A stretch of 64,000 bases of DNA from Cenococcum geophilum 1.58 (GCA_001692895.1 KV748199.1:1364001-1428000); one strand, 5' to 3'; counted from the stretch's first letter, positions 33,339 to 44,588 are shown. The notes: generated from the letters alone by a model not told the origin. Numbers and translations are program-made.

Positions 33339-36200
33339 ATTTCTTTAGTACTATAACTATACCTAGTAACTCCTTGTTATAGATGTCATAGTTTAACTCT
33401 AGTAGTGTTATCTTCCGACTATAATATGCCACTAGGTACTGTCTATCTTAATATTTCTGCATAAAGTACGCCCCTAGTATATAGTCTAATATATCCATTT
33501 CTATAACCGTCTCTAGTCTTAGTTAATAGATCTTAAGAACTGGCTTCTGGGTAAACAACTTTTTAACCTTTTTAAATAGCTCTTGCTGTTCCTCTCCCCA
33601 TACCTATAGTTCTTCTTTCTTTGTTAGTTGCGTAAATGGCTTAATATCCTTTAACCATTGCGTTATAAACCTTCTACAGTAATTGCAAAACCCTAGGAAC
33701 GATCTTAACTGCATAACATTCTCTAGTTCTTGCCAATTTACTATAGCCTTAATCTTCTTTAGATCTATACTAAGTTGGCCTAGTTTAATAATAAATTTAA
33801 CGAAATCTGTCTTCCTAGTAAAGAATTTATATTTCTTAATTACTACTAGCATCTATTCTTCTTATAGTTTCTTTAAAACCTACTTAACGTGTTCCCCGTG
33901 TTCTTTCTTAGTTATTAAGTAGATAATAATATTATTAAGGTATACCATAACAAATTCATCTAAGTGCTCTTTTAATATATTATTAATACGCTTCTAGAAC
34001 GTTGCTAGTGCGTTTATAAGCCCGAATTATATAACTAATAGTTTATATAGTCCTTTCTTTAACCTAAAGGCTGCCTTTTATTCGTTGCCTTCCTTAATTC
34101 TAATCTAATAGTACGCCTATCTTAGATCTATCTTCGTAAAGATTTGCGCATTGCCTATCCTATCTTAGATCTCGCTAATTAAGGGTAAAGAATACCTATC
34201 CTTNCTAGTAATGCTATTTAACTATCTATAGTCGATACATAGCCTTAGTTTACTATTTTTCTTTAATATAAACAGTACTAGATAATCCGCTAATAACTGC
34301 GATAGCCTAATATATCCCTTTTATAAATTTTCTTGGATAAACTCTTTAAGTGCTCTACCTTCTTCTTTAGTAAGCTTATAGATTGGAAAGAACCTTAGAC
34401 TTGTTCCTAGTTCTAATTCTATCTTATAGTCCCATACTATATATTCTAACAGCTTCTCACTTTCTAGTAACTATAGTTTCTTACTATATTTATAGTATCT
34501 CTTTAGTATATAACTTAAGCCTTACTTAGTCTCTTTATATATTACTCCAACTTAGTATTATACTAACTTAATTTACTATCGCATTTTACGGCGTTAAGTA
34601 TCTCTAATATTAACCTAACCTATAATCTAATTGATCTTCGGATTATATTCCTATAACTAAGGCATTTTTAGTACTACCTTATCCCGTCCTAATGGTAGAA
34701 TATTAAAAGACATCTTAATTTGTCTCCCTTTAATGGTTATCTAAATAGGTCCTATTTTAAGATTGATAATCCCTCCTCTATAGGCTATTAGATCTCCTAA
34801 AATCGTAACTAATAGGTAAAGTTATTCCTTCTATCTATAAGGTAAACCCATTCTCTTAACTACTACTAGTAAGATATAGTTCCGCGTTGCTCCACTATCT
34901 ATTAGCGCTTTAAACTGCTAATTTTACCATTTAACTCGTAAATTTAGGTATCGTCCTTAAATTCCTTTAAGGGTCTAAGGTTCTACTACTAGCTCCCCCT
35001 AGTTCTATAGGCCTCCACTTTTTCTAACTATTAGCTGCTTAATCCTTATATACTTAGCTTACTCTTTAGCCAATACCTAGTTTACTTTTTATCTTTAATA
35101 TACCATAGACACGTGTTCTTTAGGCATTCCCACTACTGTTATCCGTCTAAGCATTCTTCTATAAGGAATCTTCCTAGCTAAAGTGTTAAATCTCCTTCCT
35201 CTTAGACCTCTACTAGATGCTATCTATATATATTTAGCATTCCTATACTACTGCTTATCTATTATTTAGTATATCCTTATAGGGTATTTCCAATTCTTTT
35301 TCTTTGGATTTTTATATATGTCATATATATCGTCTACGCATGCAATCTATAATAGCGTATAGTATACTAGGTGCTTTAGGTTAACTCTTAGCTTGTCTTT
35401 ATCCTTAAGTTTAAACCTCTATTATGCTAATCTGAACGTTATAACTTTATTCGCAGGTACTAAGATACGTCTCTCACTTCTCTAGTCCTCTAATTATTCC
35501 TCTAGATCCTTTAACGTTATAATTAAGGCTCCTTTAATATAACTTATAGCCTTTTCTATAATTGGGTGGTTCTAAATAACTTTCTTATCTAACCACATAT
35601 AGAAATCTTCCCACTTATCGTTATGTCGCTATCTATACCACTTTTAGTATAGCTATTAAAGTATATACAGCTTATCCGTAAGGAAGTATCTTCTTATTAC
35701 TACGTCGTAACAGCCTTTTATATGTCGTTCTTTAAACCTAGTAGGAATTCCTAAGTCCTCTTTATTTTCTAGTTCGGTAAGCCACTTAGCTCTTAGTGTG
35801 CCTGCCCTAGGCCTATTAGTAATTCTTTGTACTAGCGCTCTGTCCCTTATATGTCCTAATATACTAGATCTCTTATCTGGTTTCTGTTCTTACTATGCGA
35901 TAATTCTTTACCTAAATTCTTCTATGGTTTCTTTTAGTTTGCGTCTTATGCTTAGATCCTTAAAGTCGTCTTACTTCTTAATTTTAGTATTAACTTTTTA
36001 ATCTTTAGGCCGAATACTATGTTCTCTTAGTAAGTCTTCTAGGTCTATATACCTGCCTCCCAGTCTAGTCGCTATTTACGCTATAGATTCTCTAATCTAT
36101 AAAGAAGCCTTTTACCTCTTATTTATAGGTTCCCTTATTTATACTCCAAATCTTTAGTCCCTTAGATTCTTTAATTCTAAGCTTACTTCTAACTTAAGCT
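33339..36200 (-). pseudogene. Gypsy G3 RNase H, reverse transcriptase, protease and connector
   Basis: The minus strand from high to low coordinates shows the connector domain with GRIRDRALVQRI (about 35.2-36.0 kb), retropepsin with ALIDSGATRNYI intact at about 34875-34915, and LPLGRDKVVL. The RT follows (34.4-33.6 kb) with VYLNNIIIY where YLDD is expected (about 33930-33960). An open stretch at 33604-33852 contains MLVVIKKYKFFTRKTDFVKF and FLGFCNYCRRFI. RNase H starts below 33600. The protease triad is intact while the RT Asp pair is lost. One N occurs at 34204. Confidence 0.88.
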
Positions 36201-36880
36201 TAGCTCTAGCCTTAGTCTAACTAAGCTTACTTAGTGTTCTTATCTCGTCTTAAGAGTCTTAAATTTTACTTATCTTATCTTAAGAGTCTTATGCCTTTAG
36301 GAAACTTTGTCCTAAGCTTATTTATATATCACTAAACTAAGCTATTACTCTACTCTATCGGTTATCGTCCGTTATAGGTCCTTAAGCTTACCTTATTTTG
36401 TCTTAAGAATCTTAGTTGTCTTATATCTCGTCTTAAGAGTCTTAAGCTTTTAGCCTTTTGCCTTTATTAAGTGCTAAAGTAGCTCGCTGTCCTACTTCTC
36501 TTGCGTCTTATAAAGCAATAGATATCGTGTTTAGTAGGGTCTTAATCCCTACTAATATTCCCTATTCTATAGTGGAATTATCCTTTACCTCTAGTATAAT
36601 ATTTCCAATGGCTGCGCATTCCTAGTAAACCGCCTCTATTACCTTATTATTACGAAATATTTCGCCTTCGTTAAATTTATCGTCCTTAATGTCTGATCTG
36701 CGAACTGGTTTATTAGTTCCTTTATATTCTGCTAAATATGGCTCCTATAGCCAATAGCTTGCGCTATACTTAGCGTCCTTATAAATTCGGCATACGTTAT
36801 TATAACAAAACGCGAAACTTCTAATTAAATATTCTTTTGTTCCTTACAGCACATTATTATCCCTCTATATATGTATATCG
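36200..36880 (-). pseudogene. Gypsy G3 gag, C-terminal part
   Basis: Minus-strand continuation of gag beyond LINE L2. It contains the counterpart of VEDNSTxEQGILVGIKTxL (about 36530-36600) found in G2, followed by the Ser/Gln/Asp repeats. The frame is closed by RIP stops. Confidence 0.75.
36235..36445 (-). repeat. Tandem aagactcttaagacgaga-type repeats in gypsy gag tail (G3)
   Basis: At least five copies of a cttaagagtctta/tcgtcttaagaatctta unit of 20-25 bp, spaced by variable segments. In the coding sense they give repeated KDSQDE-like peptides. The equivalent region is repeated in G2 (16680-16703 and 18827-18990) and G4 (58680-58890). Confidence 0.6.
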
Positions 36881-38065
36881 AACCACTTTAAAAGGTCCAA
36901 ACAGCCTGCCTTTGGAGTATTATAGGCGGGTATAAGCAAACGGCCATAGCACTGCTTGAGAAGGAATCCAATATTCCCCCCCTATAGTTATATATTAAAG
37001 CCGCTGTAATATAAAGAACGTAAAATAAACGTAACTCCAATGTTATAAAGTATATTAAGATACGCTTAAGTAAACTATGGAGGGACCCTAGGGTGCCCTA
37101 TAAAAGAATAAACCAACAACCCTAAAGTAGGGAAGAGATATTAGAGAAACAGGTGAAGAAAGTAGAAGAAGAATGGTACTGCTTTAGGGCCCAGGCCTAT
37201 ATAGAGGAGGAAGGGAGACGCGCAAGAGGTTAGTAAAGATAATAGTAAGATAGAGAAAGGAGCTAAAGTAGAACACGTAAGAACGCCGGGAAACTATCTA
37301 CTGTAATGCAATACTGGTTGGACTAACGCTAGAGAGGTAAATGGGAGTTAAAGGTATAGAGGCTAACTTAGGTAAGATAAACCTAAGCTATAGCATAGTT
37401 AACGCTATAGGGGGTAAATACCTAAGGGCTCTAAAAAGGCCTAATAAAGGCAGAAAATATAATAGCAACACTCTTAAGAACAGGAATAATAGGACTAAAA
37501 GATTAGCTTTACTGGGTGGGTATCCTAGTAGGTAGCCCGAGATATAAATATAGCTAGCTAAAACAGACACTAAAACACGTAATACTACTATGCCCCCTAC
37601 GCACTAATTAAGAAATAATACTCTTAATAGCTGGCACAGAGAACTATAATATACTGCTCTTAATATAAAAAGGCCTTAAGGCGGTTACCTAGTGGCTTGT
37701 TAGTTAAAATATGCTAAATTAGTTCTAGGTTATAAGGGAAATAGTAATAAAAGGTAAGGGGGCGAGCAGCAGGTGCCCCCTAGTAACTCTATAGTAGTAG
37801 AGTAAAAGTTTATAATACTAGCGCGTCCATAGGCTTATTACGGCAGTAGTGGTTCCTAAGGAGGTTAAATAGTAAGGTAGTAGAGCACTACAGGCGACTT
37901 ATAGGCGCTAAGTAGGCGAGTTTTAAAAGGCGGGGAGATGGATTACGGGGTTTTCTTATTTTTCTTAAATAGAGTTTTCTCCCTATATGTAAATAAGGAG
38001 TAGTCCGCGTGGGCCTAATAGGGATCCGAATCGGACGTTAAGCAATGAATTATTATTATTATTAT
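36881..38065 (+). mobile_element. LINE L2, 5'-truncated, in G3 gag
   Basis: Plus-strand copy of the L1/L3 LINE family, 1.2 kb, ending in a (tta)n tail (38048-38065). The target sequence tatatatgtatatcg before it (about 36866-36880) is repeated with one change after it (about 38066-38080), a TSD of about 15 bp. The gypsy site is intact in G4 (about 59322-59342). Confidence 0.88.
36885..37720 (+). pseudogene. L2 ORF2 C-terminal fragment
   Basis: Plus-strand frames give KVQTACLRVLAGAYKRTAIA, LLEKESNIPPLQLYIKAAV (about 36905-37010) and further on NIIATLLRTGIIGLKDQLYW with KQTLKHVILLCPLRT (about 37455-37600). The latter is the HxxxxC region usual at the C-terminus of fungal Tad-like LINE ORF2. 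RIP is milder than in L1. A different open frame at 37341-37535 is an out-of-frame shadow. Confidence 0.8.
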
Positions 38066-38081
38066 TATATATATATATCGT

Positions 38082-39141
38082 CTGCTAGTCTCGTCCCTTT
38101 TACTATATAGTAACCCTATTTTCCGCAATTTATATAAGCTCCTTTTCTAAACTATTTTTCTTATTATAGAGTCCGCCTAAACGTCTTCTACTACTAAGAT
38201 CCCTGGTTTAGCCTCTACTCCTTAAACCTCTAATTACTTAATCCTTATCCTCTGGGTTTCTATAGTCGTTTACTCTATCTCTTATAGGCTTCTTTAGTAC
38301 TACTTAGGTCCATTAGCTCTGCGCCATACCATAGTTTTTAACTTAGCTTTAGTTATTGCGTACTCTACGCCTTATATAACTATAGAACTTTGTCCTACCC
38401 TCTCTTAGCCTATTCCCTTTGGTAGATCCAATTGTTAATCTTAATTACTTAATCTATTAGTTCCCTTAGGGTATCCGTATCTTTTATTAGGATAATTACA
38501 TTCTAGACTTTAGCCTTAAGTCCCTATTTATACTATACTATAAGCGCCCTATTATTCTACTTTACTTACGTCGCTAACGTCTAGAATTACGTTATGTATT
38601 TAATTGCTAAGGTTCGTTATATAATATCTTAGAGTTTTCTTTCCGCTATAGTTACTGCCTCTAGGTCTCTAAATATTTATATAAGTTGTTCTATAAATCT
38701 ATTCTAGCTTAAGAATATAAACCGTACCTCTTAGTTTATAGTTGTTATTCTATTTACCTAGATTTCCGTAAGGTAAGGCTTAAACTATTTAAGTACTTTT
38801 TCTGTTAAGAACAATCCCGTATACGCTATTTGGTCTATAGGTATAGCCAGCTTTACTCCCTCTTACGCGACCTTAAAGTGTATTTACGTAAGGAATCCTT
38901 TAAGCTTTAACTTCTCTCCTAAGAATCTTTTAATCGATGGTAACTTAACCTTTACTACGCCTATCCCATTAATTCTATTTTCTAACGTTACATTATTTTC
39001 TGTTAACTAGTTAACTATTTCTTATAGCTGTCCGACCGTTATAGGTTGCTATAAGTTAGTGTCTACTATACTAGTGTCGTTACCTAACCTTAAAGTAGTT
39101 GCCGCCGTCAATAGCGTTGTGGTGGCTGCTTTTAGTGGCAT
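38082..39141 (-). pseudogene. Gypsy G3 gag, N-terminal part with zinc knuckle
   Basis: Begins at ATG 39141 (MPLKAATTTLLTAATTLRL). It ends near 38090, just after the CCHC knuckle remnant INCGKQGYYIVKG (about 38100-38145). The same protein is read in G2 (15157) and G4 (60417). LINE L2 separates it from its C-terminus. Confidence 0.82.
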
Positions 39142-39186
39142 ATTGTTTAACTTTCTGTATTAATACTGTAACCGTAGTAGTGATTA

Positions 39187-39611
39187 TATAACGGAACCTT
39201 GTAGCAGGAACTACGATAGGCTCGTTAATGGGCTAGGTGTGTAGGAAATGTAAGTATAAAAGTTAACAACGTAATAACAACTGGTGGAGTAGTTGCCTAA
39301 TAGATTAACTCTAATTATATTCTAAGAATCACTATAAGGAAGGAACTATCTAGGTAGGGACTAAGGGTCCTTAAATATATAACCGTACTCCTATAAAATC
39401 CTTCTTATATGTAATATACGTCTTATACATAAGGTACGTAAGTTCCTCTTATTTCTCTTATTTAATACGTAGCACGTTATATAACCTTAGTTACTATTCC
39501 TTATTATATAGTTCTATCGGCTCCACCTTGGACCGTGCTTGTATTAACTAATAAGCTTCTTCCGTCTCTTCTCCAAGTAGTCGTAATATTATACTTAAAG
39601 CGTCCGTAATA
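39187..39611 (-). repeat. G3 5' LTR
   Basis: 425 bp, same length as 23512-23936. Starts TATAACGG (partner TGTAACGG) and ends CGTAATA (partner CGTAACA), both changes of RIP type. TSD copy GTCGC follows. Confidence 0.92.
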
Positions 39612-39616
39612 GTCGC

Positions 39617-40422
39617 AGCCAGGCCATACCAAGTTGCTAATTTAACCAGCTATTTTCGCTTATTCCGATTATATAGTCGCCTACAGCTTCTACAGCTTCC
39701 TCCTATAGGCTTTCTATATGCTAGCGTCCCTTAAAAATAAAGAACGGTGGTATAATTTGGCCATATATACCAATTAAGTTAATCTACAACACCCACTCTC
39801 TAAAGCCGTCAATCGTCTTAAAATTGGTGATATTGCCTCGCAGTATAACTACTTTAGCACTATAAGCAAAGCCTATAGCATAGCCAGTCTTATCTATATT
39901 CCAAATATCCAAATCGGCGATATTATACTCGGTCTTAGCGTTGGTATAGTTATTAAAGAACTGCTATATATGACTAGGATTGTTAGCAGTAAGAGCTCGT
40001 TTTATATTAAGCGAGCGTATATAGTAAGTACGTAGTTCTTCCTGCCGTTTAAGAAACTTATATACCCAATTTTCGCCTAGAGGATCGATTAAAAGGTAGC
40101 GTAGAAGGTCAGTATATTCGCGCTGCAGTATAAGGTTAAAAAAGGCTCGAATAACGCGATATCGATATAGAAACCCGGCTTTAGTAAGATATATATAGTG
40201 TCAAACTATCGCATCCTCACCAGCAGGAGTTATACGATATTGGTTAGTATAGGCGACTTTATAAGACGCTTGCTTTCTATTAAGGCGACGGCGAAAAGTA
40301 TTTAAATTAACTTCGTGCGCGACTGTATAGGCTTCCTTACTTTTATAGTAGCCCAAATTCTAAGCCTTAGTGGCCAGCTGTATCTTATCTTCTGTATTAG
40401 GAGCTTAAGGCCAACGAGGTAT
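39617..40422 (-). pseudogene. P1 transposase, N-terminal part (HTH domains and DDE start)
   Basis: Minus strand. The start codon is ATA where ATG is expected (40422; I/M-PRWPQAPNTEDKIQLA). A psq-type HTH follows (SKEAYTVAHEVNLNTFRRRL, about 40290-40370), then a CENP-B-type HTH with YTDLLRYLL and PLGENWVYKFLKR (about 40040-40120). The DDE start carries NIADLDIWNIDKTGYAIG (about 39885-39940): the first catalytic Asp is kept while the usual Glu is Lys. TIDGFREWVLQVNLIG and IIPPFFIFKG (about 39720-39830) match the GNREWVT...LPP.iIFKG pattern of pogo transposases. It stops at the G3 target site and continues at 23506. Confidence 0.9.
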
Positions 40423-40587
40423 AGTTAATAAGGTTAATAATAAAGATAGATAAAGTTTAAAAAGTTTATAAGGCTACCGATGTTTTCTAGCAGAATACCG
40501 AGATAGGAAACCGCTTTTCCTAATTAGGAAGGCGGTTAGATTTCCGTCATAACTAGGTGGTCCGTTATAACCCAGTGAGTTACGTTA

Positions 40588-41028
40588 GGAGATTTATAGC
40601 GTAATAGTTAAAAGATATTAAACTATTTACGTGATTAATAAAGAAAGAAGAACTATAGGTATAGGGAGAGAAATAGTAAGAATTATTTAAAAGAGTTAAA
40701 GAGTTATTTACCCAGGAGCTAGTTTTTAAGATCTATTAACTAAGACTAGAGATAGTTGTAGAAATAAATGCATTAGACTTTATACTAGGGGTATACTTTA
40801 TATAAAAATATTAAGATGGATAGCACCTAGTAGCATACTATAGTTAGAAGATAATACTACTAGAGTTAAACTATAATATCTATAATAAGGAGTTATTAGG
40901 TATAGTTATAGCATTAAAGAAATAGAGAGCATTCTTATAAGGTATAGAGAAACTATTTATAGTTAAAATAGATTATAAGAACCTAATGGAATTCCTAATA
41001 ATAAAGGAACTTAATTAAAGATAGTGTT
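40588..41028 (+). pseudogene. Gypsy G2 RNase H remnant
   Basis: Resumes G2 after P1: RRFIA, KDIKLFTQLIKKEELQVQGE, then RNase H with VEINALDFILGVYF (family VETDASD..LG) and RKIILLELNYNIYNKELLG (family SRKLLPAELNYEIHDKELLA). The first RNase H Asp reads Asn. It ends at the foldback element, where the expected continuation is not found on the other side. Confidence 0.82.
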
Positions 41029-41312
41029 GGGAATAAAGGTAAGTGGTCACCATATAAGGCATATTGCCGTTATATATAGCAAGTTGCCGTTATATACGGT
41101 AAGTTGCCGTTATATGTCGCCGCGGCACGTGACGGCAACTTGCTGTACGTAACGGCAACTTACTATACGTAACGGCAACTTGCTGTACGTAATGGCAACT
41201 TGCTATACGTAACGGCAACTTGCTATACGTGACGGCAACTTGCTATACGTAACGGCAACTTACTATACGTGACGGCAATATGCCTTATATGGTGACCACT
41301 TGCCTTTATTCC
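41029..41312. mobile_element. Foldback element with inverted arms of 20-bp subrepeats
   Basis: Starts TGTTGGGAATAAAGG and ends CCTTTATTCCCAATA. The outer about 45 bp are a near-perfect inverted repeat. The right arm is a tandem of about seven 20-bp units acggcaacttgctatacgta; the left arm holds the inverse, gcaagttgccgt. The centre is GTCGCCGCGGCAC. The start and the central GTCGCCGCGG are shared with the copia C LTR. Flanking pentamers GATAG and GTTAG differ by one base, so a TSD is doubtful. The two flanks belong to different gypsy copies in opposite orientation. Confidence 0.8.
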
Positions 41313-41329
41313 CAATAGTTAGTATATAT

Positions 41330-41900
41330 TACAATCATAGCCTTATCTAGTCGCTAACCTTCTTTTTATACTAAGTATACGCGAGCGAACATACAATTAT
41401 TCTATAATATTTAATCTATCTCTAACGCTAAATATACGTGTCTTATTAATCTCTAAAGTCTCTAGCTTCCTTATTTAATTTATTATAGGGTTCTAGATTT
41501 AATTTACTACTAAGAAGTTAAAGAACTAATTCTTAGGTACCTATAATAATCTTAAGCGTCTTTATAGGGAGTAGGAGTATACCCTAGCTAAGTTCCAATA
41601 TCTTTATACTAAAGAATCTTAAATACTTAATGCTTAAATAGCTGCTTACGCTTGGTTATTCCGTCTTAAGAAGGTTTATAAGAAGGTACGCTTTAAGGAG
41701 TTCCGTTTTACTAAGTAAGGTCTCTATAAACTTAAGGCTAAGGAGGCTAAAAAGAATTCTAATTAAGTCGAGGTGGAAATAACTTATACGCTAGTAGTAG
41801 ATCCCTTAGATAATCTGGCTCGTTTATTACCTTTAACTAATCCCTTTATCTTTAGCTCCTTTTTAATATTACTTAACCCGTTTTCTTTTAATACTCCTAT
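41330..41900 (+). pseudogene. Remnant of the gypsy antisense accessory ORF (G4 copy)
   Basis: Plus-strand frames align with the antisense ORF of G3: FYNI-stop-SISNAKYT (G3 FCDIRSTSNAKYT, about 41405-41445), FIIGF.I.FTTKKLKN, then WLFRLKKVYKKVRFKEF (about 41655-41705, G3 LRLKKVYKKVYFKK). The helical middle differs more (LAKFQYLYTKES). The N-terminal Cys-rich part is mostly lost at the foldback junction. Stops replace Gln codons. Function unknown. Confidence 0.45.
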
Positions 41901-44311
41901 ACCTTTCCTATAGCATTTTTTAAATTCTATAGTAGCTTCTAAGCAGTCTTATTATAGCCTATTCACTTAACCTTATACTATATTTTATTATTAACATCCT
42001 TATAACTAACAATCTTTAAAACTTGCAATTTATCTTCTTCTTACCCTCTATATATATCTACTTTATAAACTAGTGGCTTAATATTCCCGTATGCTAGCTC
42101 TAGTATTGCAATATACTATATAGGGTAGATCTTTATTTTAGCTAGTAGGTTTAGCTTAAATATAACTAGTAAAATCCTTTATATAATTTTAAAAGGTCCT
42201 AGCCTAACGTAGTCTAATTTCTTACTTAGTCGTTAACTCTTAAAATTTTTATATAGTAGCTATACTTTATCCCCCTCCTTAAGATCTAGTCCCTTAGATC
42301 TCTTAGCATTATAGTACTTTTTTATTCTTTTTATACCTTTTTTACTAATTCCATAAGGTTTATATAAAGATTTATTAGTATCTTTATCCTTTCTTTAGCT
42401 ATACTACTTATTTTCTTTACTTATTATAATGACAACAATATTCTTAGCTTATATCTATAATTTGCCTTAAATAGTAATATGCCTATTCCTTCTTATAGTA
42501 TTATATTATATATAAACTATATAACTAGTAATAACAATACCTAATTATTCTGCGTGTAATTAATATAATGTTTTAAATACTGTTTTAGCGTTTAATTTAA
42601 TCTTTCTATTTATCCGTCCGTCTGCAGATAATATACAGTAAAAGTTACTACTCTAACTCCTTATTCCGCTAAGAATACTTCCTAAAATACTATTATAAAT
42701 CTTAAATCTCTATCTAATATAATCTTATTAGGTACTCTATGTCTTATAAACACTTCTTTAATATAGATTTTAGCGACATCTTTTGCTAAGATTTCTTCTA
42801 TATATGCTATAAAGTAGCCCTATTTAGTTAACTTGTCCACTATTACTAGAATTATATTATACTCCTATCCGGTAATAGGATCTTTTAACTTTAATAGCTT
42901 AATAATAAAGTCCTATAATATAACCTCCTACGGTCTTTCTAGTATTTTAATAGGTTATAGCCCTCTATATAGCTTATGCCTTATTAGTTTATTCCTTTAG
43001 CAATCTAAATATTCCTTTATTACCTTTTTAGCTATACCTTAGATTCCGTTAATAATATATTCTTCTTAAAGTCTTAATACTAAGCCTATTGCTCCGTTAT
43101 GCCCTTAAGTTATTCCCTTATAAAAATCTTCTATAAAACTCTCTACTATACTTTTTAAGATATACTTTATTTTTTAATTCTTATATATATATCTATCTAT
43201 CTATAAATCTTTTAGCCATGCTTTTAGAATTCTCTATACCTAAAAGCTTTCTAATATCTTATAGACTCTTCCTAGTTCGTTATCTTCTTAAGTTACTACT
43301 AGCTTAGGGTAATTATATCTAATTAATCTATCCTTATTTTTGCGTAGTATTGCTCCTAATAGTTTCTTATTATTTTATAGTTCAGCCTTTCTACTAAGTG
43401 TATCTACTCTTATATTCTTAGTTCCTTTAGTATACTAAATCTTAAAATAGTATTCTATAAGCATCTCTACCTATTTAACTTATCTTTAATTAAGTTCTTT
43501 TATTATTAGAAACCCTATTAGATTCTTATAATCTATTTTAACTATAAATAGTTTCTCTACGCCTTATAAGAATACTCTTTATTCTTTAAGTACTGTAACT
43601 ATACCTAATAATTCCTTATTATAAATGTTATAGTTTAACTCTAGCGGTATTATCTTCCAACTATAATATGCTACTAGGTACTATATATTCCTATACTTCT
43701 ATAGCAAATATACTCCTAGTATAGAGTCTAATACGTCTATTTCTATAACTGTATTTAGTCCTAGTTAATAGATCTTAAGGATTAGTTCCTAAGTAAATAG
43801 TTCTTTAAGTTCTTTAAACAGTTTCCTTTATTTGTCTCCCTATACCTATAGTTCTTTTTTCTTTATAAGCCTAGTAAATGGTTTAATATTCTTTAACTAT
43901 TATATTATAAACCTTCTGTAGTAGTTGCAACCCCCTAAAAATAACCTTAACTACGTTACGTTCTTTAGTTCTTACCAACTTACTATAGCTTTAATCTTCT
44001 TTAGGTACATACTAATATAACCTAGTTTAATAATAAATTTAACAAAATCTGTCTTCCTTATAAAGAACTTACATTTCTTAATTACTACTAGTATTTATTC
44101 TTTTTATAGTCTCCTTAAGACCTATTTAACGTATTCTCCGTATTCTTCCTTAGTTATTAAGTAAATAATAATATCGTTAAGGTATGCTATAATAAACTTA
44201 TTAAGGTGTTCTTTTAATACACTATTAATTCGCTTCTAGAATGTTGCTAATACATTTATTAATCCAAATTATATAACTAATAGTTTATATAGTCCTTCCT
44301 TTAACCTAAAG
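41901..44311 (-). pseudogene. Gypsy G4 integrase, RNase H and RT end
   Basis: Minus strand. The integrase C-terminus with the LKEGDKV/GPFKI region lies at about 42110-42310. The core follows upward, RNase H near 43.4-43.8 kb, and the RT end with VVIKKCKFFIRKTDFVKF at about 44030-44090. It is interrupted inside the RT by copia B at 44317. Many stops; no intact domain. Confidence 0.82.
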
Positions 44312-44316
44312 GCTGC

Positions 44317-44588
44317 TGTTCGTACTAACTTAATAGTACGAGTGAGTCGTATCCCGGGGCACGAAATACGTATAGTATTATATGCTCGTTTGGGATGGTG
44401 GTAACTGTCGATTATATAAAGCAGACTACGTAGTCTATATACTAATGCGCCTCCCCCCTAATTAGTTAGTGCTTCAGAAGTGCACCAGATACGTAAGCGG
44501 GTGGTTGGTGCACCAAACGCGTAAACGCGTACTCGGCGTACCGAACGCGTAAGCACGCGGTTAGTACGACAGGTGCTGTAATTATACA
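44317..44588 (-). repeat. Copia B 3' LTR
   Basis: 272 bp, TGTTCGTACTAAC...GTAATTATACA, with internal aaacgcgtaaacgcgtactcgg/gaacgcgtaagcacg short repeats (about 44516-44562) rich in ACGCGT, which also occur in the partner and in the solo copy. Confidence 0.92.

Larger units (their letters stand above)
23512..39611 (-). mobile_element. G3: full-length Ty3/gypsy with two LINE insertions
   Basis: Two 425-bp LTRs (23512-23936, 39187-39611) and the 5-bp TSD GTCGC (23507-23511, 39612-39616) define it. It is inserted in the transposase of P1. Without LINE T and L2 it is about 7.9 kb. Minus-strand order is gag, protease, RT, RNase H, integrase, as in Ty3/gypsy. An opposite-strand ORF lies between integrase and the 3' LTR. 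It is the best reference copy for the gypsy family in this window, though also RIPed. Confidence 0.93.
21999..40585 (-). mobile_element. P1: pogo/Fot1-type DNA transposon, split by gypsy G3
   Basis: A perfect 40-bp terminal inverted repeat starting ACGTAACTCACTGGG lies at 21999-22038 and 40546-40585. TA dinucleotides flank both ends (21997-21998, 40586-40587). Joining the flanks restores the gypsy G2 reading frame. Removing the G3 insertion leaves about 2.5 kb with one minus-strand transposase gene. TIR length, TA target and transposase type agree with the Tc1/mariner superfamily, pogo/Fot1 branch. Confidence 0.93.
15107..41028 (+). mobile_element. Gypsy G2 (plus strand), multiply invaded
   Basis: Gag, protease, RT and the start of RNase H of one Ty3/gypsy copy can be followed over five pieces: 15107-16703, 18813-19954, 20215-21499, 21758-21998 and 40586-41028. 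Intervening pieces are independent insertions, most with their own TSD. The 5' LTR is missing apart from possible last bases (ttatata, 15107-15113), and the 3' half (integrase, 3' LTR) is absent beyond the foldback element at 41029. It is the oldest layer of the nest and heavily RIPed. Confidence 0.85.

Noticed and set aside
35798-36001. Leu-rich frame MPALGLLVIL... and its twin at 19145-19348
   Set aside because: Both are antisense to the gypsy connector domain (GRIRDRALVQRI); the sense strand fits the element order.
37341-37535. 64-codon plus-strand frame in LINE L2
   Set aside because: The real ORF2 frame here is another one, with RTGIIGLKDQLYW and KHVILLCP. This frame is a shadow.
41100-41300. 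CRISPR-like array of 20-bp repeats
   Set aside because: Units are directly adjacent with no spacers, the block is part of a palindrome, and the sequence is eukaryotic.
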